Counted from the stretch's first letter, positions 37,401 through 47,300 are shown. The stretch is DNA of 64,000 nucleotides from Symsagittifera roscoffensis (GCF_963678635.1 NC_087062.1:87767845-87831844); one strand, 5' to 3'. The notes: generated by a model from the sequence alone, not told the origin. Numbers and translations are program-made.

Positions 37401-37657
37401 ACCTTCTGAGGCTTGAAGTCTTCTTCTGACGTAGAACTGGTGGAAACCTCTATTTCCTTTTCTACTTCAAGTGGTTTCCTGAGCTCCGAGCTGTTCTTGT
37501 ATGCCGCCGTCTTGCATCGGGCCAAAACGATGGGCGCCGTCTCTCTCAAGTTCCCTTCCGAAACAGCATCCACTGAAGGACTACCCCATCCTTCCACTTC
37601 TCTCTTCCTCTTGCGAGTCTTCACATCTCTGCTCGAGGGTGTTGTGGCTATCATCAT
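34496..37657 (-). CDS. ORF3 of the giant element, unrecognised protein of about 1053 residues
   Basis: I start it at the ATG 37657-37655, which overlaps the ORF2 stop as ATGA; the frame is open a further 10 codons upstream but has no earlier ATG. The N-terminus is Ser/Glu/Lys-rich with a basic patch (KTRKRKRE) like a nuclear signal. Two cysteine clusters stand out, one near residue 525 (CLDSTCGNG then CDGRSC) and one near residue 790 (CPCHC then LCLVW), possibly zinc sites. The C-terminal 200 residues are basic and Trp/Arg-rich. There is no signal peptide, no obvious membrane segment and no known domain. It lies where env would be but does not look like one. The uninterrupted frame argues that it is functional. 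Confidence 0.85.
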   Translation of the reverse strand: MMIATTPSSRDVKTRKRKREVEGWGSPSVDAVSEGNLRETAPIVLARCKTAAYKNSSELRKPLEVEKEIEVSTSSTSEEDFKPQKVNVKRGSTNGQVGKVEIGKEWISKAHQDMGKQVTSDPLERNKTRNTSRTWWVALETLKEMEDCLKKLDSGIARRRRNWATQQKAEVNKIEMASHLKRSWQSLLKDHFEEAMRTSSSAPPLMANPFVRTAGQLMFTWSLVGVELETLTSYDRLKLGSKKLEVYQALMQHVARDNSGLSLARRKDATCFLRWTMSMMSDSTILACHQRASGSKTMERRVSTIILNVYQSTGIEKEDGSRLSLENHRKLDEVRRFSNKKFEEEHDVHRNLASSEQYSRLSEKGENQYVSGVMGIAYNPFLDSEAGGAHRNHEVAELLKFWTERIMEIDAVEKEGPSLGLILEKTPEVMSIPRSNKRVEVSMGGGDGLLTTNLGVIWKLLRPSWCPHPHASLIEETTERVRLAPTEDEDLAKLSVLHKLITPQMQEPSERTSEPGSAKKLEPGSCLDSTCGNGEHICDGRSCVRILSFQKEDLVTWFEDITEREKSEVQIIAECYARTTVNIATALGFFSRMCGLQALERLESEHHLVTALSVESWPGVLQVTQKHIRSWKVGLEAEMGFPLSEAYGLPLNAKSLIGSMMANLCGSHYPLHMAMVEVSSQRILVDKAFSVPKCVRLARMSHHSHKLLRKIKGTVPKELRDDLSEIWGEDLLKLERENTSDHERQNVIGKPVGSTPNLEENDTMHEKMMELEPLLEASGERNLRSIEISHGECPCHCLAQTVWYPDHKNLCLVWDVEEIRSIGLPDHRQKVTLLVVSTMLALRWIEENITKYREATTPTAESIYAIDYSRRLELFETACKVFAIPTEVRHVWSRLRYFPWFRATLTSWLYRATKDHMRKHQKEYRQFQAEIGPEAFKRPLLTHRNAITTGWKRVGKMSRDNTKARESILEEDLAKNVSLSLHNSFCLNREARVKALPNPAKRLQEQREWMRSYEQLKAWEEIVISSDDEEELLRQFAASSTSGCSTSKAKSTR

Positions 37658-40600
37658 TGATTCGACCTCTCCATCCACTCCTTCCAACTCTTGCCTCCCC
37701 CTGCTCGAGCCTTAAGGATATTAGTACTTTTAATCATATTACTAGTCCCAACCTTATCCCTTTTTATATCATCAACCATTTTATCCACAGTTTTTTGTTT
37801 CAGAGTAGAGCTGTCCTCACATTTCTCTTTTCTAGTCTTCGATCGTGCGTTCCTCAGCTCCACTAGCTTGTTCAGCAGCTCTTTTCTTGCTTTCTCATCC
37901 AGGCCCGTTCCTATCAGGAGCGGTTCCCCGAATCTCACTACTGCGTCCCACAGTTCCTTCTTGAACTTGTCCAGCGTCGTCTCGCTGCCCACTTCTCGAT
38001 TGAATTCCTCCAGGAACTCCTGCCAAGCGTCATCCTCGAGAGATCCCAAGAATATGTCCCTGTTCCCTTCGAACGTGTTCTTCCCCCTTTCCTCCGAGCT
38101 CAAGAGTAACATCCCCATATTGAAGGTCTCACCTGCCAATGGCAACTCTAGGTTCTTCCGCGGGGACGGGTTCAGAGGTGGTGTGGCAGTATCTGCCCAA
38201 TTCTCTTCGCTCAAGTCTTTCAACAGCTCTTGAGTGGTGAGTTCCTCCCCTGATGGCCCTGGTTCAGGTGTATTCCCCACCTCCATGTCTTCTCCAGCTT
38301 CACTGAGAGTTTCATCCATACTCTCTTCCTCTGATTCATTTCTTCTTCTCTCGAGAATTCTTTTGAATCGATCCTCAACGGGTCCACTCCTCTTGTCTCC
38401 AGGCGTGTCTACAGACAGTGGTGACGGTGTCGTAGGATCCAGCTTTTTATATTCCGTCAGGGCTACATGCAGTTGACCTGCTGCATCTAGTTCTGTTCCC
38501 TCCTGTGTCACTTCTACTTGTTCCAAGCCATAGGGCGCCTTATATTTTCTCGTGGCAAATTTCATGTCGTCCACCAGTGCGACGTGTCCCTCCATCACGA
38601 TCATCCTGCCATCATCCCATATGGGTAGCATATTCTCAAGTCCTTCCTTTTCAAGAGTCCTCAAGACTTTCCGCACCTCATATCCAGGGGGCTGCGAACC
38701 TCTACTCTTTTTCGCTTGCGTCGTCCACGAATTTACCTTCATCTCGCTGGTGTGGAAGTAGACTGCCGCCGTGTAGCCGATGAACAGGGGATCCCAGCCA
38801 TCCGTGAAATGCCTCTGCGTTTCCTCCGTCATCATCTTCGCCATTATGGAGGGAACCACCAAGGGACTATTCATTCCCAAGGTCATCCTCCTGACTGTCG
38901 GGAACTCAGGCATGGTGGCTGGTAGGATTTCTTTCTCCATTATGGCCTCCAGCTCCCTCTTGACTAGGGCAAAGCACTCCTTCCAGGCGGGGATTCTCAA
39001 GACTTCTCGTCCGTTGGCCGTCAATGGGTTTAGGTTCCAAAACTTTGGATACATTTCAATGGGGCCCTCTCGCTTGCCTCCCATTCTACATTGCATTTGT
39101 CCCCTGAAGTTGCACACCATCATCTCGGCATCTTTCACTTTTCCGAAGAGTACCGTGTTGCTCATACGCGCCCTGAGCACCTCCTGCTGACACCAATTCA
39201 GCGCTGTACCATCCAGTACGCTGATGAGACTCAAGTGCGTCACCGAGTGACGATACGTTATCACCAGGGGATCTGGAAACGCGTACGTCACTGCTGGACC
39301 ATAGATGCAGGTCACCACCTCCTCTAGACCCCGGATTATCCCCATTGGGTCCGACCTCATTGCCAGGCACAGGTCCGTCAACAGAGGCATCCCTCTGTTC
39401 GCCTTCTCCCATTCTTCTCTCGAGGTTGGGTTCTCATCTTCACCCGTCATGTATCGATTCTGCATCATGAGGTATTGCACCAGCAGTGTCTTCAACCCTG
39501 CGGCACACTTGTAGGAGCTGGTTTCAGTGCTCGTGTGGACTCTCCCCATAGACAGAGGTTCTCCATATTCCATTAACCGATGAAACGACACCAATTCCCC
39601 ATGGGTCAAGAGTATTAGTGCCAGATACCCATCAACTCGAAGTGTCTCCACTCCTCGACTAAACATGTATGCTGGGCCCATGTTGAACAAGTATCTGGGG
39701 TAAACCAAATACAGAGCCAAGAGCAGGCTGATGGACATGCCCAGTATCTCCTGTACGAAGGCTCCGAAGATAGTCGCCGTGGTGCCGAACACTCCTGCCA
39801 AGAATTCTCTCTCCCAGCAAGGACTCAAGAACTTGAGAATCTCGTAATCTCTCCTAGTCTTCAATTCGCCGTTGGCGTGCTCTCTCCAAAATCCTCCAAT
39901 CGTCACTTCATTGGCGGCCGAGACAAATCTAACCACCGTCATGTCTCTCGTTTCCGCTAGCTCCAGTTGCTTCTCTAGAAAACTCCAGATTTGTTTCACG
40001 AGGAGTGGTGCTTCCTCCCTCGTTTTATTCGTGACGTTCTCCAGCCTTGGTGTCAGGAATGGCCACCAGCCATTCTCTTGAGTCAAGCGATATTTCATCG
40101 ATTCTAACTGTTTCTCCGTCTCGACCACATTTCTTCTCTCGTTGCTGGGACCTCTAGTCCTGCTGGTGGAATTTGCGACTTTCACATCCATACTCCGGAA
40201 CCACAGGCTGGCCGTCAACTGGTTTATCGCCGGGTGGTCGTCCCCGATGACTGGGCTGAACTTGAGTTGTCTAGCAAAGTTCGATATCTCTAGCAAGAGT
40301 ACCTCATCCAATACAATCAGGACGTCGGCCAGTCCGTAAAAGCCCCTCAGTGCATGAGATATGTCAGCCCATGCCGCCGGCAATTCTGATTTGTAAAGCC
40401 TCAAGTTCAATGGCTCCAGCTCTCGATTGGGGGCTGCCATCAGAATCCGCCATTCACTCCCTTCTGCTATCAGGATCAAGACCGCGTACACGAATTGTAG
40501 GGCGGGTGGCATACTTGCGTATCCCGGGGATGTGGTAAACACCACCTTCGTCTTGGACCCAAATCTCGAGGCTACGTTCTCTTGTACCTCATTCATCGCC

Positions 40601-43374
40601 GCAAATAACGCCTGAATAGCCTCCCATATCTTCTTTGATGTCGGAATTTCATCCCCCTTTAGTTGCTCAAGAAGTCCCATCGCGTGCAGGTGATCATTCA
40701 TCCCTGCAAACAATAGCAGTTCAGGTTCACAGGGCATCTCCGACTTTATTGCTACCACTAGAGTCAACATCTGATTCAATTCGGCTCCTGGCAAGGAGTA
40801 TACCAGAGTCTCCGGCCAGAACAACTTGGGAGACGTTCCTTCGAAGTCCGATCCCGCCACAATGACTACTCTTGCCGCAGCTGGATCTGTTCTATCGTAA
40901 ACTGCCAGAGTTTTGGCCAGTTGGGTGCCACCACAGGGCTTCCCGTACCTGGGATCTTCCGCCAATTTCGAGCCTTCGTAAGCGGCGTCTGGCAATCCCG
41001 TTCCTCCCGGATTGAGTAGCTTGTCTACCACCTTCAACTGTGCCGGGGTTGCCAACCTGATTCTGGCGATGCTGGTTCGGTGCTTGGGAGGTTCTGCTAT
41101 AAGTCCCGGACTCCCCAGCAGCTTGAGAGGTCTGTAATTAATGGGTCCCATGATCGTTTTTGTGGGAATTCCCGTCAGGTCTGTGGTCTCCATCAACTTC
41201 GCCCTCGAGAAGTGCGCCTCATGAGCCTTCAACCAGTCTATGCAATGATGTCTATTCAAATCCTCGTGCGACACTCGTTCGATCCCCAGGGTTTCCGCCA
41301 ACTCTCGTCTGCATTCCAAGGTCTCCAGATCCAGTTCCTTCACCTTCTCAGGATATCTCAAGCGGGTAGTCTCCCTAGACTTCTTTTCTCTCCTGCCATC
41401 TGCCACCACCACGGAGGACATCGCCGAGGCCGGAGGTGTTGATGACTCTACCTCCTCCGACTCCATTGGTGTGGCACTCTGCAATCGGGTCTGATTGCTC
41501 CTCGAGCTATCTCTAGTATCAACTCTCGCTCCCAATCGACCAGCCAAGGCCCTCGAGGCAAGGAATGGTGGGTTGGGAGGTGGCCCTAAAGTGAATTGGG
41601 CTGTCTCCAGCAGGTCCGCTTCTAGCGTGTTTATGTGTTCCTGGAAGACGTCGTTCAGCCACTCAGCTCCCCTTGGCCTATCGAAATGGATTCCATCTTT
41701 CGAGGTGTCTTCAGGGAATCCCTTGTTCTCCATGCGTTCTGCAACGTCCAACAGCCTGAGAGGAAGCACACTGTTTCGGTGTATTTCTCGGATCGCCTTG
41801 TTCAGGCTCCGCACCCTCTGGTTCATCTCTAGGGAGTGTTGATCAAACATCATGTTATAGGGGACCGTGCATATCGTCAGCAGGATGGGATCCATTTGGA
41901 TCCTCAGCTCCTCAAGAAGGCAACTCATCTTGTCGCACAGCCTCGTCACTTTCCTTGCTTCTCCTCTCGACACGTCGTTGGTCCCAACCATCAAGGTGAC
42001 TGTGTAAACTTTGGTCATTCCTAGCATGTCCAGAGTTGCCAACATCTGTGGCGTAGCAGCTCCAGCGAAACTCAAGACTCCCGTCTGCCAATGTGACCGG
42101 ATCTGGGTCAACACCCGCACCAGGCTGTCCCCTATAATCAGGTGAACCGCACCCTCTGGCACACGAGGTGGCGCTAGATACTGCACCCAGGCTGCGTCGT
42201 GGAAGCAGTCCCTCCTGGCTTGCTGTTCCGCATTCCAGTCCAGCCGACTATGCTTGTGGTAGTTCCCCTCTGTGTTCTTCTTGTAGCTCGCGATCACGAC
42301 GTTTCTGACCGGCTGTTCCCTCCAAGTCAGGGGAAGCTCTGGCCTTGTCGTTCTTTCACGACTCTGCTGCTGCAACTTCTCACCCAACTCCTTCAGGCGC
42401 GATGAGGCGCCACTCACCTGACTGCCGCTCGAGGTCGAGGTTGGTGTATATCCTGGTAACACCACATCCATCAGAGGACGTACAGGTTGGGTCTCTAGAT
42501 TGCGCAAGGAGGGCGTCGCGTCATTCGGTATCCAGACCTCCAACCCTTCACTCATGTGTTCCCTGGCCTCGCGGTCAAGGTTGAACCGTCCTCTAGCCCT
42601 GGGAGCTTCATCCACCTCCATGCGCGACTCTGGCCTTGAGCTTGTCACCACTCGTTCGTTTGACCTGGCTCCCTTTTGTGCGTCAAGCTCGCGTTGTCGT
42701 TGTTCTATCCTTTCCAACTCCGACTTTAGTTGATCGCGATTCGCGGCGTTCTCCCGCACCTTTAGCTCCTGCTGATGTTCCGCCCTTAGCATCTCAAGTA
42801 ACTTCAACGTCTGATCTCGCTCGTCGACTGCCTGGTCTCTCTCCAGCTGAAGCTTCTCCCTATCCAACTTCGCCTGATCCCGATCGAGATTCGCCTTATT
42901 CCTTTCCTTCAGCGCCTTCTCAAGCTCTCTCTTTAGGACTCCCAGCTCCGGATATGCCTCGGTCGTCTGTTGCGCTCGCGACATCGATGGCACCTTACTC
43001 GAGCTCTGGCCCGTGGATCTGGCTGTTGGCCTCGTCGGTAGCGGGAACTCTCCTGCGCCGTGTTCGGTGTTGTTACTCAGGCCAGGATTTCTTGCCAAGT
43101 CAAAGCCCCTTACTCCTCCATCCGCATTCCAAGACAACCATCTGGTCTGTGCTCGATTTGATATGCCCTCGGTGGTGTAGCCGACGATCAAGACAGCCTC
43201 CGTCGCAGACTCCCTGCACTCGCCCTGGTCCTCCAACTGGAGGATCGCATTCAACATCACCGCCATTCTCTCGTCGATCTGGGTGTGGTCCAGGTCCCTC
43301 AAGCGTCTGTACAGCTCGTCAAGAGTGGGCCTCTGCAGAGCCGTGGGCATAGAGTTCCAGAATCGGTCTGCCAT
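37654..43374 (-). CDS. ORF2 of the giant element: SGNH-hydrolase-like protein, 1906 residues
   Basis: ATG at 43374. Residues about 145-235 are a long charged coiled coil (RDQAKLDREKLQLERDQ). Residues 409-566 match an SGNH/GDSL hydrolase: block I LIIGDSLV (Ser417), MVGTNDVS (Gly464, Asn466) and DGIHFD (Asp560, His563), so all catalytic positions are present. A second, weaker copy spans about 838-1050 (VAGSDFEG, FAGMNDH, GDDHP). Beyond 1100 there is a hydrophobic patch (SISLLLALYLVYP, near 1215) and about 700 residues I cannot place, ending in an acidic Ser-rich tail. SGNH enzymes cleave esters. GDSL-type esterase modules are known in CR1 ORF1 and as extra ORFs in some rotifer LTR elements. The substrate is unknown. 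Confidence 0.85.
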   Translation of the reverse strand: MADRFWNSMPTALQRPTLDELYRRLRDLDHTQIDERMAVMLNAILQLEDQGECRESATEAVLIVGYTTEGISNRAQTRWLSWNADGGVRGFDLARNPGLSNNTEHGAGEFPLPTRPTARSTGQSSSKVPSMSRAQQTTEAYPELGVLKRELEKALKERNKANLDRDQAKLDREKLQLERDQAVDERDQTLKLLEMLRAEHQQELKVRENAANRDQLKSELERIEQRQRELDAQKGARSNERVVTSSRPESRMEVDEAPRARGRFNLDREAREHMSEGLEVWIPNDATPSLRNLETQPVRPLMDVVLPGYTPTSTSSGSQVSGASSRLKELGEKLQQQSRERTTRPELPLTWREQPVRNVVIASYKKNTEGNYHKHSRLDWNAEQQARRDCFHDAAWVQYLAPPRVPEGAVHLIIGDSLVRVLTQIRSHWQTGVLSFAGAATPQMLATLDMLGMTKVYTVTLMVGTNDVSRGEARKVTRLCDKMSCLLEELRIQMDPILLTICTVPYNMMFDQHSLEMNQRVRSLNKAIREIHRNSVLPLRLLDVAERMENKGFPEDTSKDGIHFDRPRGAEWLNDVFQEHINTLEADLLETAQFTLGPPPNPPFLASRALAGRLGARVDTRDSSRSNQTRLQSATPMESEEVESSTPPASAMSSVVVADGRREKKSRETTRLRYPEKVKELDLETLECRRELAETLGIERVSHEDLNRHHCIDWLKAHEAHFSRAKLMETTDLTGIPTKTIMGPINYRPLKLLGSPGLIAEPPKHRTSIARIRLATPAQLKVVDKLLNPGGTGLPDAAYEGSKLAEDPRYGKPCGGTQLAKTLAVYDRTDPAAARVVIVAGSDFEGTSPKLFWPETLVYSLPGAELNQMLTLVVAIKSEMPCEPELLLFAGMNDHLHAMGLLEQLKGDEIPTSKKIWEAIQALFAAMNEVQENVASRFGSKTKVVFTTSPGYASMPPALQFVYAVLILIAEGSEWRILMAAPNRELEPLNLRLYKSELPAAWADISHALRGFYGLADVLIVLDEVLLLEISNFARQLKFSPVIGDDHPAINQLTASLWFRSMDVKVANSTSRTRGPSNERRNVVETEKQLESMKYRLTQENGWWPFLTPRLENVTNKTREEAPLLVKQIWSFLEKQLELAETRDMTVVRFVSAANEVTIGGFWREHANGELKTRRDYEILKFLSPCWEREFLAGVFGTTATIFGAFVQEILGMSISLLLALYLVYPRYLFNMGPAYMFSRGVETLRVDGYLALILLTHGELVSFHRLMEYGEPLSMGRVHTSTETSSYKCAAGLKTLLVQYLMMQNRYMTGEDENPTSREEWEKANRGMPLLTDLCLAMRSDPMGIIRGLEEVVTCIYGPAVTYAFPDPLVITYRHSVTHLSLISVLDGTALNWCQQEVLRARMSNTVLFGKVKDAEMMVCNFRGQMQCRMGGKREGPIEMYPKFWNLNPLTANGREVLRIPAWKECFALVKRELEAIMEKEILPATMPEFPTVRRMTLGMNSPLVVPSIMAKMMTEETQRHFTDGWDPLFIGYTAAVYFHTSEMKVNSWTTQAKKSRGSQPPGYEVRKVLRTLEKEGLENMLPIWDDGRMIVMEGHVALVDDMKFATRKYKAPYGLEQVEVTQEGTELDAAGQLHVALTEYKKLDPTTPSPLSVDTPGDKRSGPVEDRFKRILERRRNESEEESMDETLSEAGEDMEVGNTPEPGPSGEELTTQELLKDLSEENWADTATPPLNPSPRKNLELPLAGETFNMGMLLLSSEERGKNTFEGNRDIFLGSLEDDAWQEFLEEFNREVGSETTLDKFKKELWDAVVRFGEPLLIGTGLDEKARKELLNKLVELRNARSKTRKEKCEDSSTLKQKTVDKMVDDIKRDKVGTSNMIKSTNILKARAGGGKSWKEWMERSNQ

Positions 43375-43896
43375 TCTTTATAACTTCGGGATGTGTGTAG
43401 ATAGGTGTCAACCAGCTCAAGAATTACCTTACCAACTCAAGTATTACCTTACCAACTCAAGTATTACCCAATTCAAGAAATCTCTAGAAATCTTCTCTTC
43501 AAGCACTTGCTGTAGATCCGGATTGTCGCGTGTTCAATCAAGATTCTCTTTTTCTGTTTCTCGCTTGAGTGTAGTTGGATATTCAACTTTGTTTTTCAAA
43601 CTTGATCTGAAAACATAAAGCTCATTAAAACTTAGTATGTCACGTTCCTGACCTAGAGACCCCCCTTTTACCCATATGATTAAAATCCTATCATTCACAT
43701 ATCACTTAAAACAATTCGATTGGATTTCCCTTAAGAACATGCAGATTCATTTTATGTTTTAGCACCATCAATTCTTTCTTTTAAAATTCAATTGTCATGC
43801 CAATCACATCTTAAGATCTCTTTACCTGCGCCGCACCCCAGTACCTAACTCAAGACTCCTCCCTCACACCCGACTCGATACCTCCATGTACCCGAC
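43375..43896 (-). other. Spacer between gag-pol and ORF2
   Basis: 522 bases without an ORF in the sense direction. Near ORF2 there are repeated phrases ACCAACTCAAGTATT (43421-43465). A sense-strand TTTATGTTTTCAG at 43620-43607 looks like a splice acceptor, 232 bases before the ORF2 start. Either splicing or internal initiation would be needed to translate ORF2. Confidence 0.6.
43607..43620 (-). promoter_or_regulatory. Candidate splice acceptor for a subgenomic ORF2/ORF3 message
   Basis: The sense strand reads CTTTATGTTTTCAG followed by ATCAAG: a T-rich tract ending in CAG, similar to the TTTCAG acceptor of the host ATG8 gene. I could not assign a unique donor in the leader. Confidence 0.35.
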
Positions 43897-44349
43897 TCAG
43901 GCGATGCTCAAGTAGTACTTCTTGTGAAGATGCACCATTATCTCGGTTTCTGCAAAGACCACATGTAGGATAGCATACAATTCCCTCGAGCTCAGTTTGC
44001 CCCTGTTTGGGTCGTACACCGGCATCGAGACCTCCACTATTCCTCTTTCAATCATGAAGTCACGTAGTCTTGTCAGTGCCAATATCACGTGTTCGGGATC
44101 AATTATGTTTCTGTCGTTGACTCTCGTTACTAGGAAGCAGAGGTATTTGCCCGGGACTTGTGCCACTGACGGTGGAAGCGCCGCTATGCCTCCCAGTCCT
44201 GGCCTCTGTCTGAACAGAAACTCTACGTTCTGGTACTCTCTTTTGAAGTCAGCCTCCAATCTTGATTTGAAACTCATGTCCGCCGTGATGCAGATCGCGC
44301 TGGTCCTGTTTGACAGGATGAAGTCGCTATCCGTTATCATGATGTTCTC
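43897..44349 (-). other. Macro-domain-like C-terminal tail of Gag-Pol
   Basis: Residues about 2785-2935. The segment runs DSDFILSNRTSAICITADMS, then an LEADFKREYQNV helix, GLGGIAALP, KYLCFLVTRVND, LTRLRDFMIERG, VEVSMPVYDP and FAETEIMVHLH. Its order and spacing follow POA1-type macro (ADP-ribose-phosphatase) domains: DxF, a CVSADF-like strand, GxIAxL, YLVTK, a helix, and an MPxIGCG strand. The ligand loop GCG is replaced by DPNRG and the GIA helix is altered, so enzymatic activity is doubtful. This is a pattern judgement, not a computed match. Confidence 0.5.
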
Positions 44350-47300
44350 TGAGTATTCATTGGGTATTTCGAATTTCGTTTTGAAATTCCTTCCTATGGT
44401 AGGCTCTTGTTCTTCTTCCTCCAGTTCCAATCCGCTTGTTTCCCTCACTTCCTTGAGCTTCTTTATCATCAAATTTTCGGTGTGGGTAAGTCCTACCCCC
44501 ACTCCCCGGACAAAAATATTTATCGACGTCCCCGTCGATGTAGTCGGGTCTGAATTGTCCTTGGGGATGTCCAGTGGCCTGTCTGTTGCTGTCCATCCGA
44601 AAAGAGGGTCCTCTGTCTTCATGTAATTTGCTGCTGATACATCGATTTGCTGAATGCTTTGTCCTTCGCGGCTCTCGTCTTTGACCTCACGCATCCACTC
44701 TAGAATCCTCAAGTTCGTGTTCTCCCTCCTTTCTATTTCACTCTGCTCGAGATCCGTCTCCAATTCTGGCGTCGAGTAATCATCCTGCGGATAATGTCCA
44801 CCATCGTCAATCACTTGCCATTCCTCTTCGGCCTCCAGTTCGCCTGCGCTTAGTAGTTCATCGCCCAACTTGTCTGGCTGTATCTTATCGATCAAGAAGT
44901 CATCCCCGTACCTATTGTACCTCATACCTGTTCGTTTACGATTGCCCGTCCTGGTTTCCGGTGGTGTTGGTCGATCCGGTTCCATCCACTTCGGTACCTC
45001 GTTTTGCTCGGGATCGTTCCAGTCTTCTTCTACAAATGAACCTGCATCCGACTCCACTTCTATCTTTTCGTTGTCGTCCAAACTCAAGTTCTCATTACCA
45101 TCATTTTTCTCTCTAGTGCCTTTCTCATTCACTTCGCACGCTGGTTCCACCACCAGGTACTCAAGACCTTCCATGTCTTTTGGCAGGCACCAGTCCTCCG
45201 GAGACGGAATGTGAGGCTTCAGATTTTCGTAATGTGCTGCTCGCCCTGTACTCAAGCGATAGAACCTTCCTTGTTGATGTACTTCCGTAATCATGAACGG
45301 TCCTCTCCATTTCTTGAGTAGTTTCTTTGTTCCCTTGGGCGGTATGACATTTTGGAAAACCCACACGTATTGGCCCACTTCGTATGGCTTTGCTCTTAGT
45401 ATCTTTTCGTCATATTTCTTGCGTTGCCTCATTTGCGCTTGCGCCGTGTTTCTCCGACATAGCTCGTTTAGCTCTTGTTGTCTTTTGATCGCTTCCTTCA
45501 CGTATGCTTGAGGTGACGTCCTCTTCCCCTCGTACTCCGGGTAGAAGAATGTTATAGGCATTGCCCTTTCCCTGCCTGTCAACATCATGAAAGGACTGAT
45601 ACCCGTCGTTGAGTGCTGAGTACTATTATAGGCTCCTACTACCTGTGGCAGGTATTTGTCCCAGTCCGTCATGTATCTCGAGCAGTACACCCTGAGCATG
45701 TTGACCAGTGTCCTGTTCTGTCTCTCTAACAACCCATTGGTCTGTGGATGATAGGTCGTCGAGTGCGCTTGAGCAATGTGTGATCTCTTCATCAATTCTT
45801 TTGTCAAGTCCCCCACAAAAGCCTTGCCGTTGTCCGACTGGAAAGTCATTGGACAACCATACCGCGATATCCAATGCGTTATCAGGTGATCACATGTCTC
45901 CTCTGCCGAGGCTGTCTGGCACGGAACCGCTTCCGCCAACTTGGTGAAGTGATCTATTATAACTAGTATTTGGTTATAACCCAACTCCGTCATGCAGATT
46001 TTCTGATGGTCTATCTGCACCACTTCATTGAATTCCGAACTCTCGACAGACTTGAGGGGAAACTTCATCTTCCTTGGGTCTTTTACTTGAAGGCATGCTA
46101 GGCAGGCATTCACCCATCTCTCGCAAGCTTTTCTCATTCCCGGCCAATCAAACCTGTGAAGTATCCTTTGTTGTACTTTATCTATCCCCTGGTGGCCCAT
46201 CTGGTCGTGTGATCTGAAAAGCACCTCCGTTTGGTACAATTGTGGTAGTATGATGAGGTTGTGTTTGTGTAATATTTTTTCCTCATCTCTTCTCTTGCAC
46301 GCTACCACCCCTTCAGCTGTGTGATAAAGTAAATCTCTCTTTTCTTTGTAGAACTGGCTCAAGATCTTGTAGCTGTCTTCCTCAAGTTCCCCCTTCTCCT
46401 TGACTCCCGAATGGATCCATTTGGAGAGGTTACTTGTCATTTTGTCATTCTTCTGGGCCCTTATTAGGTCAGACAGCCTGTATCTCGCCTTAACGTGCTC
46501 CTTTAGCGCCATGATCTGTCCATTCATTTCACCAGGGTTGTGGATGTCATCGCTCAGCTTCACACATATCATCCTTTTCACGATTTTCATGTCGTCTTCT
46601 GGTACCAGATTCGTTCTGACGTTTGAGTTGCACGATAGTTCCCTTAGTGGTTTTCTTGAAACTGCTATTTTCTCGAGCTCTTCACCACCTCGTACCTCTT
46701 GTATTTCCAGATTATACGTCCCTGAAGATGGATCCGTCTGTAATTCCCTGTCGTGCTGTCTTATCTTCTCTTCCGCCAGTATCATGCATAGACTGTCTTG
46801 GTCTTCGCTGCTCTCATCCGAGTCTTCATCCCATTCTTCACGCTCCCCGGACAATTTCCCTTCTCCGGTTTCGTCTTCTTCCATGAATCTGGACCACTCC
46901 CCGGACTCTTGATCTAGTCCCAGGTGTCCAACTTCTTCTCTGAATGTTACTTTCTTATCCCTGACTTTTGTCTGTTCCAGAATTTTTTCGGGGATTTTTT
47001 CAACTAGTGATCGCACAACTTCCTTGCTGTCAGTGATGCTTCCTTTTGGGACGTCAGTATTGTTCACTGTTTCTTCTCTCCGAAGTATGGTTAGTTCCGG
47101 TGCCTCCTGACCTTTCCCTTGGATCACGGGCTTGTCATCTGATAGTTTCTCAAGCAACCTCATTAAGTCTTCATCTATTCGGACCGTTCCCTCCTCTACC
47201 AGGATGAGATCATAACCTTTTGCCTTAAGTGTTTCCCTCACGATCTTGGACTTGAGCATTATTCCTATCGGAATCCCTCTGCTTTTCTTCAAGATGGTCT

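Noticed and set aside
42636-43352. 238-codon plus-strand ORF opposite ORF2, and similar ones opposite gag-pol (48554-49258, 43997-44626, 51197-51814)
   Set aside because: Antisense shadows of the large G+C-richer ORFs. Serine- and leucine-rich composition typical of reverse reading, no recognisable domain.
34496-43374. ORF2 or ORF3 as a classical envelope glycoprotein
   Set aside because: No signal peptide, no furin-like site with fusion peptide, and no terminal membrane anchor. ORF2 contains an intracellular-type coiled coil and SGNH domain.
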